Positions 21,124-33,584 of a DNA stretch of 64,000 bases are shown here, one piece after another. How positions within the stretch are numbered: position 1 is the first letter of the stretch; every line of letters begins with the position of its first letter. The DNA is from Terebella lapidaria (taxonomy: Eukaryota > Annelida > Polychaeta > Terebellida > Terebellidae), in contig OX424564.1 in NCBI GenBank assembly GCA_949152475.1, positions 31,742,165-31,806,164 of the forward strand. Reading direction: 5' to 3'. Under the pieces are notes generated by a model. The model saw nothing but the letters and a program-made list of their open reading frames with translations. It did no database searches and was not told the origin of the DNA. Made by a program: the position numbers and the translations under genes.

Positions 21124-22344
21124 CAGAGGCGGATCCAAGTATTTTGATTGGGGGTGGGGGGAGGGCAAAGAATGTAAATGCGGTCTGGGGGTTTGGGGGG
21201 GGGGGGGGGGCTGGGGGCGCGCCGTATGCCCCCGTGAAAATTTAGCATTTTGGTGTTTTCTGAGAGCATTTGGGGTGGTTTCTGGAGACATTTCTGGGAC
21301 TGTTGGATGCCTATTTCGTGTACTAATCAGGGACGGGTACAGGATTATTGGTTCTAGCAGAGAGATTAGAATAATCCAATCTCCCTGGGTCTAGGTTGTG
21401 GGTCGTGTTGAATCACAGCATGACCAAATATTTACTTGTAGTCTTTCATTGGGATGAATTATTATTACTGATCAAGTATTATGGCAATAATATTGAAACA
21501 TATATGGTTGAACAAGGAATTAAGGTGCAAAGAAACACAATTTTATTACACATGTGCTGTTTACGACCATACATATATATCCACAACAGTTTTAACGTGA
21601 ACATGAATGTCTTTGTGCACATAAAAAACAGGACAACCAGGGTAATGCTCCAGACACCCACTGTTCATTTAACAAAATGGTCATCAAAGCAAGCAAGAAA
21701 TGACCGAATAAAAATGCATGATAAATGAGCTATGAGAATTACACTCCTGAAATGCCCAAACAAATCACGAAACAATATGTGTCAAATTGTAACACACCAG
21801 CAGCGTGATTACGAGAAATCTCTGCAGAAAGTGTGACGGTGACGACGTGACCATAGCGGGACTACTAGTAGCTGTCGTCCAGAGATAGTTCGTACGCTAC
21901 GTTTTGGTATATGAGCTAATTCAATGAGCCTAACAAAAGACTTTTTATCTGACGGACGACAGACGGAAAAACATGGCAGTTAGCTCATCTTACATATATT
22001 CTGATTTCACCTCCACGCAAAGGCCATATAGGTACTATATGGAGCTTAGATCTAGATTTCATCTACATGGATCTCTAAACGAGGAAGTTTAGCGCAGTCA
22101 CACTGCATACAGTGACAGATCTAGCCAACCTAACGGTTGAGTTGTCGGAAAAAATATACTGCTTTTTAGCGGGCAATCAGGTATGAAAAAGTAGAGGTAC
22201 ATCTAGATAGATACATTTTATTTATATCAGCTCTTTACCTTAGATATCATATTTATATCATTTATATTAAATCAAGGGCCTATTTTTTCTCTCTCTCCCT
22301 CTCCCTCGCTCCCAGGTGCACCCCCCCCCTGGATCCGCCTATTA
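21124..22344. mobile_element. Nonautonomous hAT-like DNA transposon (copy A)
   Basis: The ends are inverted: AGGCGGATCCA at 21,127-21,137 and TGGATCCGCCT at 22,330-22,340. Outside both ends stands GTCGTC (21,118-21,123 and 22,345-22,350), a likely part of the target duplication. CAGAGGCGGATCC-type ends with G-rich subterminal runs are typical of hAT-like nonautonomous elements. The interior has a long G run near 21,195, a C run near 22,321 and no transposase. It is older than the segmental duplication because copy B has it at the same place. Confidence 0.7.
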
Positions 22345-22350
22345 GTCGTC

Positions 22351-24240
22351 TGTTTGACAAAGCAATACATACATGATACACCTTAGGTGTATAGGCATGT
22401 GTATTTTTTGGTCTGGTATGTTGAACAAAATCTATATTTCTCCCAATGCCACTGCAGAATTACCCAACTGGTGCGAACACGGTAGTTTTTTAAGATGATA
22501 CACTATTACCCCCCGCCCCCGGAAATTTCACTTTTGGGCTTCCATTACACATTGATGTCGGAATAACAGACAATGAGGGAATGTATGTTCAATAACTGCA
22601 ACCTGTTGTAGACGATGTCAACCTCATCTAAAATTAAGCACTTTCTCTGGAAATGCTGACATGGTTAGTTTAGGGGTTTGATAAATGTTTTCGTTAGTAA
22701 TTTGATTAAGTTTTTAATAGCTTCTCAGCATTCGGTCTCGAGTGAAATTGCGTATCGATTTATTATCTTTTTTGTAACGTGATGACTTTACACAACAATC
22801 GATACTCTCACCAAATTACAACAATATTTCACTCAGCGAGTCACTCGAAAATTACTGATTATAGATAGTTCAACTCTTTGAAGCAAATGAAGATACTGTA
22901 TCATCTCGCCTAAATTCAGCGCTCAAAGCAGAAATTACCTAATTGTAAGTCCATTGAAAAGATTATGTGGACTTTGCATGTATAATATAAAGTAACAACT
23001 GGAACATATATGTAATTAATAATGGAACCAATTGAAAGTACAGGTTCTTCTTGTTTTGCGTGTTTAATAATAAGCTATTACTGAAGTCAGCTAGAATCAG
23101 ATATTTCGAGAAAAATGAGTATTTCTTGAACCACCTGTGAAAGCCATCATGAATTTTTATTAAATTATATACAAATAAGTATTGCTGTGTATTTGCCATT
23201 TCATTTGTAGATTCATCAACCAGACTTTAATGACGTCCACAAAATTTTAAGGCAGATCTTGGTGGAACACACATGTCACAGCAGTTTACAACTAGTGATT
23301 GACGAAGGCAGTTGGAGACTGAAACTCATCACATCTGCACACAACTTGTTTATGTGAAATTTGAAGTGGACTCATTATCAATCAACTATATTGTGCCAAC
23401 TTGTGATTTTACGTTATACATCAACGCTTGTTTGGGAGAAACACGAAGGGAAAAATTCCAAAACCGAAACCACAAGTCGTCAAATCGAGATGATTCAGAC
23501 TTATCTTCTTTCCACTCGTCTCTGTCACCAACACTATATCAGCCAATACGACATGATTTTGATGATAGATCTAGCTAAGTAATACCTGAAATTAAACAAT
23601 AGTCTAATAAAAACCAATCCCGATCAAGCATTCACATCTGTAGAGATACCTGATGACGAGTAACACTCAATCAGCGGAGCCCCTTAGAGATTTTCACTGA
23701 AAATCATAAGTAGGTAATATGTGGAATAATGAAGATAACATTATTAAAGATATGAATATTGTTATATTTTGAGACATCAACGTGTTATTATTGAAACCCA
23801 AATACACATAGCAGATCAATACATAGCTATCCAATATGTGCAATATAAGATGTCTGCTGCTACGTCTCCAACTCGACACCGGAATAACAAAACATGTATG
23901 GTCGATAAGAATATAAAAAAGTAGAATATAATAGATTACTTACATCTGTAAGCAATTTTCTCTTGTAATGAAGATGCTGACAGGTTCATTTGGGGTTGAT
24001 AAATATTATCATCGGATATTCAATTGAGTCTTTAATAGCTCCTTAAGCAGCTGTTGGAATGACGCAACGATTTTATTGCCATCTTTGTAATGTGGGGACT
24101 TTTCTCCGAAATCAATACTCACCCAAATCACCAAGAAAACAATACACATTTATTAATTGGGTAACATGGGAATTTTTCTCCATAATCAATGATCCCATCA
24201 AATCACCAATGATGACGCCAGTGTGTATTTGGATGAACTA
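22351..24240. other. Duplicated noncoding sequence
   Basis: Aligns with 60,025-61,912. It is 98-99 percent identical up to about 23,580 and clearly more diverged after that. The open stretches at 22,963-23,199 (minus) and 23,312-23,578 (plus) show no recognisable domain. Confidence 0.5.
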
Positions 24241-24299
24241 ATTGGTCGGGCTTCGTTTTTGTTCCGAAAGTAAAGTTTGCTACTGTCATCATTAAAGTT

Positions 24300-24960
24300 T
24301 GGTTGTATTGGCTGTAATATGGTGATCCTTACGTTGTCATGATGCGCACCAGAAAACATTATAAGGTTACCGGACCTTTCGTCCGAAAACCTATTGGCAT
24401 GGCCTTGCATCCGTCGTCCGTCTGTTTGAGCCCACATCCGAGAGTTAGGGGCTGCGAAATAGCCCCTAACCATGTTTTAGACCAACATGCTGGTTATTGG
24501 ACTATTTTTGATGTTTGGGGGCTTATATGGATAGGAAATTTACTAGGGAAAAGCCCCAAACGCCTAAATGTAGTTCCGTCCAAATTTTTATCTTCAAAGT
24601 TTACGGTCAAATCTTTCTGAAAATTTGCAGAAAAATACCTTGAAATATTTCCAGGAAGGGTGTTTTCATTTTCGCATCTTCTTCAAAATGGCGGTCATTT
24701 TCTCGGAATCTGTCTGATAACTTTTTTTCTAATTTATGCCCTTGAATCGACGGTCTGCACGTGGCGGCCATTTTCATTTTTTGACGGGTGGGTAAATTTG
24801 TTTTACCCCCAAATTGCATTACTATTCATTTTGGGCTTTGGGCCATTCCTAGGCAAAAAAAAATAAAATTTTACCCTTTGATAAAAATTTTGGACTTAGA
24901 AATTTTTCGGCAATTTTCTTCCTTCATAATGGGAGCTGTCACCACTGTACTCATGGAATG
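24300..24960. repeat. Hairpin-bearing repeat element (copy A)
   Basis: Begins near GTTACCGGACC, continues through ACCTATTGGCATGGCC, and includes a perfect 10-bp stem at 24,444-24,453/24,461-24,470 (GTTAGGGGCT, 7-base loop, AGCCCCTAAC). A GGCGGCCATTTTCATTTT word is near 24,762. Similar words occur at 560-780. It resembles a dispersed repeat family; no coding sequence was recognised. Copy B is at about 61,930-62,510. Confidence 0.5.
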
Positions 24961-25174
24961 CCTGAAGATAGAGCTTAGATATCAGCACTTTCAAATATGA
25001 AATCATATATATGATGAATTGTGTGGTGACATCAAATTTGACCTTTTCATGATTTTGTCAGGTCAACATAGCCAATATTAGGGTAAAACAATGCCCAACT
25101 TTTGGTCCTACAGACGAAATGATTGTAGATAGAGCTTATGTTTGCATTATGAGCATATAGCATATGAGCGTATA

Positions 25175-26060
25175 TATGGAATAGACGTGGAATCAATACC
25201 CAGTATTAAGTATTCCGAGCAAACAAAACAGAGTCCATTATCCAATCTCATAGTCCGGGGACAGAAAGTCATATCAGGCATACGAAGTGAGAGAAAACAA
25301 AAATGACAGGGAAACTCATGAACCCCCGTAAATGGCCATTAGGAGGTGAAATCAGGTGTTCCGGAAAGAGTGAGCATTTCCTGCCCCACTAGTGGCACCC
25401 GTCATGAATTCCCCAAAATTAACATGAAAATAGATCTAGTTGCATGGCAGACATGGATTTGCTGTATTTATCAACCAGATCATGATGACGTCCATAGAAT
25501 TTCTTAAACGCAGCTATAAGTCTTGGTAAAACATATCCTTGTCGTAGCAGTTTAGAGACTAGCTGGGCATTTCGATAGACAAAGTCCTCATATTTGCAAC
25601 TAGCTCTGGAATAGCGTAGAAGTTGAGAAACAAACACACCATATGCCAGTGACATAGGAATGTTGCTGCTTAGAAAAGGGAAATGGACTATGGAAAAATT
25701 GAAATCATCACGTTTGTCATATAATCTAGTTGACAGGTTAGAATCATTATCAATCTCCAACCTCAGGTCTAGATAGTTGGAAAAATTAGCGGATTCTGTA
25801 GTATCCTTAATTTCAAGTTCCTTAGGATATATGACATCCAAATAATCACCAAACTTGGGATTATTTAGCGACAATACATCATCTATGTATCGGAAAGTGA
25901 AATTAAAATTACATGTTAGTTTCTTAGAACCTCCTCTTTGTAAATGTTGGATAAAATCTGATTCATATGAGTATAAAAACAGGTCTGCCAATAATGGTGC
26001 ACAGTTTGTACCCATGGGAATACCAATAGTTTGTTGAAATATTCGACCACCAAATTCCAC
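25175..26060 (-). mobile_element. 5'-truncated Penelope-like element, A only
   Basis: Minus-strand fragment of the same family as 3,770-6,220. The open frame at 25,419-26,060 gives 213 residues covering GIPMGTNCAPL, RYIDDVLSL and the C-terminal region ending near KKFYGRHHDLVDKYSKS. The 3' part of the element runs down to about 25,175. It is close in sequence to the plus-strand copy, with scattered residue changes. Copy B lacks it: the flanking CCTACAGACGA and GAGGTTTAAACGC are joined there near 62,530-62,555. Confidence 0.8.
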
Positions 26061-26187
26061 AAAAATATCATATACTCATGAGGTATAGTATGAGTAGTAT
26101 GAGTTAAATGTGTAAATTGGACGCTGAGGTTTAAACGCTTGCACCTACAGGTTAGGATTATATTATTAGCTCATAAGAAGTCATATG

Positions 26188-26944
26188 TGTGATAAATATC
26201 GTTCTATGGCCGATATTAGGCCGAAATGTCTGTGATCGCTGTGCTAAATCACAAGGCCGGCAGTAGCAGTTCAATAGTTTATTTGGGATGAAAGCCGACA
26301 ATGTCTCAATCACACTACAAGGCCGCAAACACACCTACGTCCGGTGATTTCCCCAGTCGACAATACTATATCCTCGATATTTAGTCCTTTGAACAATCCA
26401 ACATATGAATATCACAGTTCAATATCTAGTAGTCCTCGTGTTAGGCCTTCGCTTTACAATCGCGGCCACAACTTAAAAACACGTCTGCTCCTGAGGACAT
26501 CTACTTCTCAACTCCCAGCAAAACTGTGCGGCCGGCAACATGTGGTGTAGACTTTCCCGCCAAATGCATGCGGTGTTGTGATTGGTCATGTATGTGCTGA
26601 TGTGTGCTGATCTCACCGGGAAAGTGGGTTTCCCCGGCGCGTGAACGAGACTTGTTATGCTTATATCTGTGCACGTGATGTGAGCGGTGGGTGTGACATG
26701 TTCTATGTTTAGAAGTAGGTGCTTGTGAAGGTCAAGGCCGAAACTAACTGGGTCGATGTACCGAATGAATAAGGCCGCAAGTGCATGTGGATTGACCTGT
26801 GTATGTAACCATGACTACATGGAGTTTATGCTTGTGATCGTATAGTCTGTACCTGTCCTGTATGTAAGTCATGTAGAATGAATGTTGGTTGTGAAATATG
26901 TATGCGCGGGAGGGACGGGGGTTACAGTCGCTAAAATTACTACA
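26188..26944 (-). repeat. LTR at the 3' end of the Gypsy element
   Basis: 757 bp, with TGT...ACA ends when read in the element's sense. It is nearly identical to 36,221-36,977. Several GGCCG words lie along its plus strand. Confidence 0.95.
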
Positions 26945-29160
26945 TTACACCCCTTCATTAATTCTACGCCCTCGGAATTACCCTACCCGGACCCTACCGT
27001 CGCCAAAAACTAACAATAAAAAGCTAAGAAGTCCTACAAGGTCAAACCCCAACACTCACACACACACACCGCGCGACAATGGTAAAGCACTTCATACAAT
27101 AAAAATTCTAACCGTCAAAATAAACGTCATCAGTCAGTCCGTCAATAGTCGCTACGATGATACATTTACACATACATGCACAACAACGAATGATGAGATA
27201 TGAATGGAATGTATTGAACAAAACTCCTCGACGCTTCAAAGTGAAACGGAAACTAATTTAGAGTCTATAAACTGAAAAAGAATTATCTGGATTAACCTTA
27301 ACTAAATTACATGAATAAAATACCGTGACTAGGATACTATTTACAAATTTTGGCCGACATAACAATAAGCCGACATAACCAGGATGATCATCGTGACCAG
27401 GATTTCTCCGAGTCACTTTCTGTCATCAGGCCGACACAATGAAAGGCCGATACATCACTAGTCCTGCGTGACCAGGATTTCCAGGGGCTGACACAATCGA
27501 GGCCGGCAATTGTCTGTTTGTCACCACTGGGCCGAAACGTTCACTCCTTCTGGCCTCACTTGCCAGCAGGAGGTGGTGGTGGTGCCGGCGACGCCTGCCG
27601 CATCAGTTGTTGTTGCTCCTCTGGTGGCAGACGGGGCAAAATTGACACGATAGTGGCGAGCAGGTCGCCCGGGATAGTGGTACCCGAGTCACTTTGTGTC
27701 GCGGCCGTATCCGTCGAGGTCGAAACTGGGGCCGACTGTCAGCGGAGCCGTCACTGTCTTTTCCATCACTTGGCTTATCCGCCATGGCGGAAGCCGCAAA
27801 CAAATGTCACTTCAAACAGCTAGGCCGACTGTAATTTTTATCCCAAATATCCAACAACTATCCACAAACTTTATCAGTTCAATGTCATCAAATGCCACGT
27901 AATATCCGAAAAGTGTTCCGAATCAATACAAAGTTTTTCTCCGTATCTAATCGAGCTCCTGCCGCTTCAGAAGTTCAGGCGCAAATGACCTACTTGCCGT
28001 TAATTTCCACTGCCGTACACTGAGATGCTTATCTGTATCCCAATTCCACGAATCGGGCCGGGGGGCGCTCTCTGCCGATATACAAAAACGTCTTTACGCT
28101 GTATCCCATTGTTCCAAGTGTATCTGCAACAAGGCGGGCCGTCGTCAGGGAAACGCTGGTACGATCTCTCTCTGACCTATTTGGGTCAGTCCATTACGAC
28201 AGTAGGGGGATCCTCACACTGTCCATTTTTCCGAATGTCCGTCTGCCGTCCCCTGGATTACACGTTCCTATACATTGTCTATTTGTGCTAATCGACTGTT
28301 CAAATTACTGGGCTCTTTTTGCCCGACGACTCACTATTGTCTTTATCAGGGGAGATTTCATGAGGGTGCTGTAAACAGCTTAAATGTTTATTTGCGCTCG
28401 TGCGAACCTTGTGACCTGTTACTTTGATCATTCCTTTTCTCCCTAAGTTAGCGCACAATAAACTAACGGCCGAATTGCTGTCTAGCAGACGACACACAGT
28501 TATTAAAGGCTGAGACATTAATGTCAATCACTCACAGGGGCGGACTTCGTTCCATTCATTTTCAGCCAGTTCACAAGACAACGGGGCCGCTAATATTGTC
28601 GGGGTCGAATTGCAATGATCAGGGTCGGTCACACCGTGGCGCTTTGAATATTTTTGGGTGATGAATTTGATGACAGGCCGCATCTTGGTATGATAGCTAT
28701 TTAGTGACTGGTTCCCGTACCACTGGGCCGTTCCTCCGAATACTACATGGAGTGGGTAGAGGCTCGGTCGACGCATACCCCGGAACGAATCACACTACCA
28801 CCTCTTCGACAACTAAGTGGCCTTACTCACGGCGTGACATGAATTATTATCCTCTTCGGCTGGCACATGGATAGAATCTGACATGATAATTTTAGTTAGT
28901 GCGTAACACACGCGGAACAATAGCATACGTTATACGGGGTCGAAACACATATCATAATGCAATCAGTTTTTCACCAGCATCGTAATTATGAAATCATATC
29001 AAGTGTATATATATCGAAATTGCCTCACTGACATCTTGTACACATTAAATGCATATATTGTTATTGTAATATATTATAATATTATAAGGAATGACATGAT
29101 ATCATAGTCCATTAGACATGCATAATTCATCATCAATAGCATCAATCAGATAACAAGGCC
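26945..29160 (-). other. Gypsy 3' internal region without recognised gene
   Basis: Between integrase and the 3' LTR lie about 2.2 kb with only short ORFs (for example 28,528-28,776 and 28,300-28,527, minus). None resembles an envelope protein, and no membrane or signal pattern was noticed. The strand-biased GGCCG/GTCGG words of the rest of the element continue here. The last part before integrase (28,900-29,160) is AT-rich. Confidence 0.6.
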
Positions 29161-29164
29161 GGGG

Positions 29165-30755
29165 TTATCTGTAGCGGGCCGGTCTGCGTGCGTTGCGTTT
29201 GGGTCGACTTGGTCGTGCAGGCGGGGGCGTAGCCTCGCTTGTCTCGGGGTCGGATGATATCACAGGCTTTTGCCTGCGTGTCTTGCGTGCCGGTTTTGGT
29301 GTGTCGGAACTTGATCCGCGTGATCTTTTCCGTTGCCGATGACGACTTGAGCCGGATGAAGTTGGAGATCGCGATTTACGATCTTGGGCCGCTGACGAGT
29401 CAGACTCAGCTGTTTGGTCTGTATCTGTATGCCGATCTTGCACTGTGACCTCCCAGAGGTAGTAGAACTCCTTGAGGAGCCCCAGGGGATCGGCCGATTG
29501 CTCTGAGCCGGATTTGCTTGACGACGTCGAAGGTCGTACAGGGTCGGAATAGATGTGAGCCGCTTGGTTGTCACCTTCGTACGGTTTGAGTACGTCCAGA
29601 TGAACAACACGAGTGTTCCGAGGGTTGGAAACCAAGGCGATCCGGTAATCTACCTCAGTCACACGGTCGACGATCCTCCAGGGACCAGTCCAAGGCCGAG
29701 CGAACTTATTATTCTGCGTGAGGGGCAGATAATAATATCGGACCAGTTCTCCTGGTTGGAACTGTGGTCGAGGCTTGGCGTGGGCGTCATAACCCATCTT
29801 CTGCCGAATTGCCGCTTTCTCAAGATGGTCCTGAGCGAAACCGTGAGCCGTCCTGATCGCTTGCCGTAAATACTCCACATACTCCGGACCACACGGAGGT
29901 AGAGGTTCGGGGTCGTAAGTCGGGAACATGAGGTCGACTGGCAAGTTACACTCGTGTCCATACACCATCAGATGCGGGGTGCATCCCGTGGACGAGTGTA
30001 CTGAGGTTCGATAGGCCATTAACACATATGGCAGGTGCACGTCTCAGTCATTCGCACGATCGCTGACGAATGCACTCAGCATGTTGAGCAATGTCCTGTT
30101 GAATCGCTCAACCTGGCCGTCGCTCTGAGGTCGATATGGGGCCGTGCGGACTCGAACTCGGTGCCCTGGTCGCTATGGATTGCCTTGGGGACGCCATGAT
30201 AAACTATCCATCTGTTTACCAGGATGTCGGCAACATTTTTGGCGGTATGTCGCCGCAGCGGGAAGGCGTCCGTATATTTCGTGAAATAGTCCGACACAAC
30301 AAGGATATACCGATGGCCTCTTCCCGTGACTTTGTGGGTGTCGAGAATGTCCATCGCGATCCGGTCGAAAGGCGCTCCTGTCGGCAACTGTGTCAGAGGC
30401 GATCGTTTTGGGCCGGTTTTCCTTTGCGGGTGACACATTGCGAGCAGCGGGCACACCAGCGGGCGACATCCAGTGCCAGGCCGGGCCAGTAGAATCGGCG
30501 CCTGACTCTCTCGATGGTTCGCTGAATGCCGAGATGTCCGACAATCTTCAGGTCGTGAAGTTGGTGCAAAACCTGCGTTCTGAGTGCTACGGGGAGCACG
30601 GTTTGCACCACAGGCCGTCCAGCGGGGTCGGGTTTTACTAGCCGAACTAGTACCCCGTCTTGTAGCGCCAGGAGGCTCCATCTGGAAACAAGTGTTTTTA
30701 CCTCCTCCCCATGGCGCGCTACCTTCTTAGAGTCTGGTTTAGTGCCGATCAACAT
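29165..30755 (-). mobile_element. Gypsy integrase region
   Basis: Contains the parts of a Ty3/Gypsy integrase: an N-terminal zinc-binding stretch (HDLKIVGHLGIQRT...CARCSQC), a DDE core with MDILD and SDQGTEF, and a C-terminal part with HLPYVLMAYRTSVHSSTGCTP and a basic Ser/Arg-rich tail (RKRSRGSSSDTPKPARK). It is interrupted by about two or three breaks; the remainder is well preserved. No chromodomain was recognised. Confidence 0.85.
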
Positions 30756-30761
30756 CCACTG

Positions 30762-33584
30762 TCACACTTTTCCGACGCTCGGGTCGGCTCGCTGTGCCGC
30801 GACAATGTCCTGAGCCGCATAGTCTGAAAGCCACTTTTGCCCGTCAAGTGTGGCGTCCAAAGCACGGACTCGAACAACTTGGCGTGCCGAAACTAGTTGG
30901 GGCAAGACCGGTGATGTTATGGAATCACTGTCCAGGAGGTCTGCCCTTGTCTTAGCCGAAACAACAGTGATCCGACGAACTGGAAGTTCTCCGGAACTTG
31001 TCTCTGGGTCGGTCGGAGGTGTGTCGAGTCGTCCGGGACAGTCTTGGTGTTTGCAACTGTGACACCGTGACAAGCCGTCTGCGTTGCCGTGAAGTTTGCC
31101 GGGCCGATGCTCTATCTTGAAGTCGTACTGCTGCAACTTGCCGTCCGCGTCGCTGTAGTTCTTGAGCCACCTCAAGGAGCTGTGGTCGGTCCGGAGGAGG
31201 AACTTCCTACCCCAAAGATAATGCCGATAATGTTGAACCATTTCTACCACTGCCAGCAGTTCTCGGTACGTGGTACAATAGTTCCGTTGGGTCCGGGATA
31301 GGGTTTTGCTGGCAAACCCGATGGGGATTTCTTTCCCGTTGACCCTCTGTGAGAGTGCACCTCCCACAGCGTAGCCGCTAGCGTCCGTGTCGAGGATGAA
31401 GTAATCATCCGGACTCTGGGTCGGATGCGCGAGCTTAGGCGCCTGGATGAGAGCGTCGCGGAGCCGCCGAAAAGCGCGTCGCTGAGCCGGTCCCCAAGTG
31501 AAATGACATTCACCTCGGGTGAGTGCTACGAGAGGTTCGGCGATCTCAGCATAGTCCTTGATGAATCGCCTGTGGTAATTGGTCGGCCATTCTCTGATGG
31601 CTTTGACCTTGTTGGGGTCGACACGAATTCCTTGGCCGCTCACTATAAACCCCAAGTACAAAATTTCCCTCTGGAACAGTTCACACTTCTTGGGTTGAAG
31701 CTTCAGGCCTGCCAATCTAATCCGATCCAGGACCGCCTCCAGGTTTGCGAGTGCCTGATCGAATGTTCTGCCGTAAGCGATGACGTCATCCAGGTAACAC
31801 ATACACCGTGTCCACAAGTATCCACGGAGTATGGTTTCCATCAGCCGTTCAAATGTTGCCGGTGCATTGCTAAGGCCGAATGGCATAACCTTAAACTGGT
31901 ATAGTCCTTTCCTTGTCGCAAAGGCAGTTTTCGGTCTGTCTGTAGGGTCGACTTCGACTTGCCAGTAGCCGGAAGCCAAGTCCAAGGCCGAAAAGTATGT
32001 AGCGCCCGCCAGGGCGTCATGAGTGTCCTGAATGTTGGGCAACGGATAGGAATCCTTGCGGGTGACATCATTCAGGAGCCGATAATCGACGCAAAATCTC
32101 ACTTGGCCGTTCTTTTTACGCACGAGCACCACCTGTGCGCTGCAGGGCGAATCTGACGGCTCAATGCACCCCAAGCGAAGCATCTTGTCGACCTCCTCAT
32201 CTATGATGCTCTGTTGCGCCTGAGGGACGCGTCGTTGAAGTTGCCGAATCGGGGCCGAATTGCCGGTGTCAATCTTGTGTTGGACGACTTGGGTCCGTCC
32301 TAACTGTCCATCCGGGTGCATAAAGGTGTCCTGATATTGATGGATCAGGTTAGCGCAACGCCGGTGTTGTTCTGGCGCTAGTCCGGCGCGATCCACCATC
32401 TCTTGTAGATGTGGCGGCAGGTCGCGATAGTGACTGGCGTCGGCTGTGGACAGGTCGGGCTCCTCTCCGGGTCCTGGTAGAGCTCCGACAACACTCTCGA
32501 TCGGACTGGCTATGGCGACAGGGTCGGATCGAGTAAGTGTGATACCGGTATCTGCCGTGTTGACTACAGACACCTTTACACATTGTCGGTCCAAGGTCGT
32601 TAATGTTCTTCCCATGATGAGGTCAGTGTCCTCGGGAAAAGCCGTCAGTGGTTGAATCATCCGTGGATGCTGCCGAACTCGAACTCTGGAGGTCGGGATT
32701 AGCTCTACGATCGCCTCGCTACGTGCGGGGACGGTGACGGCTCGGCGCACTGCCATTCTAACAACATTGGCTTCAATGTCCTTGTGCGCAAACAGGATTT
32801 CTTTGTGTACCTGTATTGTTCCTGCGCCGTAATTCACTACAGCGTGAGCTTGCCGGAAAAAGTTCATGCCGAGTATCATGGCGTCGTGGATGTCAGCTAC
32901 ACAAAATGTCACAATCATATGGTTGGTCCCGACCTGAATTGGGAGGTCGATCAGTCCATCGATTGGGCTTGACTGTCCGTTGACGTCACGAATCGTGGCC
33001 GAAGTAGGCTGTAGCTGTCGTTGATCGGCGGGGACGTGTCGGAGCTGATCGCGTCGGAGCAAAGAGATTTGCGCTCCGGAGTCGAGCACAGCTTGTATTG
33101 TCTTATCCCCGACGCGTACCGATAACTTCCAGCACTCATGTGCCGCTCTCGAATTGTCTATGACGGCCGGAACTGCGGGGTCGTCCGGCGGTGGCTTGAA
33201 AAGTGTGTGCAGCGGCGGCAATTTGGATTCCGGTCCGAATGGGAACGCGTAGAACCCTCCGTCATCGGAGATCCACTCCACCTCAGACATACTATCTGTT
33301 CCGGTGCCGTTGGCGGTCAGGGGCGACACCCCTTCAGGACGACGATTTTCCCGTGGAGGCCGTTGTGGAAGTGGCGCGGACACCCCTTCATGAGGGCGAG
33401 CCGGCTTTGGAGTCGGAGTTCGACACTCGGTACACACCCCTTCAAGGAGCTGAGGTGCGGGCTGGGCCGGCTGTGGGGTCGTAACTGTTGGTACTGTTGG
33501 TTTGGTAGTTACGACAACCGCAGGTGTGGAGCATGTAACATTGTTCTGTTGCCCGGAAGGTCCTTGCTCCGCAGCACCTTCCAC
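30762..33584 (-). mobile_element. Gypsy protease, reverse transcriptase, RNase H frame
   Basis: Long open frame of about 940 codons. An aspartic protease motif (AVLDSGAQISLL) lies near residue 165. RT motifs include FCVDYRLLNDVTRKDSYPLP, LDLASGYWQVEVD, MPFGLSNAPATFERLM and YLDDVIAYG. RNase H follows with FILDTDASGYAVGG and RTDHSSLRWL. It abuts the gag frame in a different phase, as expected for a family that makes Gag-Pol by programmed frameshifting. Confidence 0.92.

Noticed and set aside
21396-21728. 110-codon ORF identical in both hAT-like copies
   Set aside because: It starts at TTG rather than ATG, has no transposase motif, and the whole region shows almost no divergence, so identity is not informative.
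28300-28776. Possible env-like gene in the Gypsy 3' region
   Set aside because: Only two short frames with no signal peptide, membrane segment or recognisable glycoprotein pattern.
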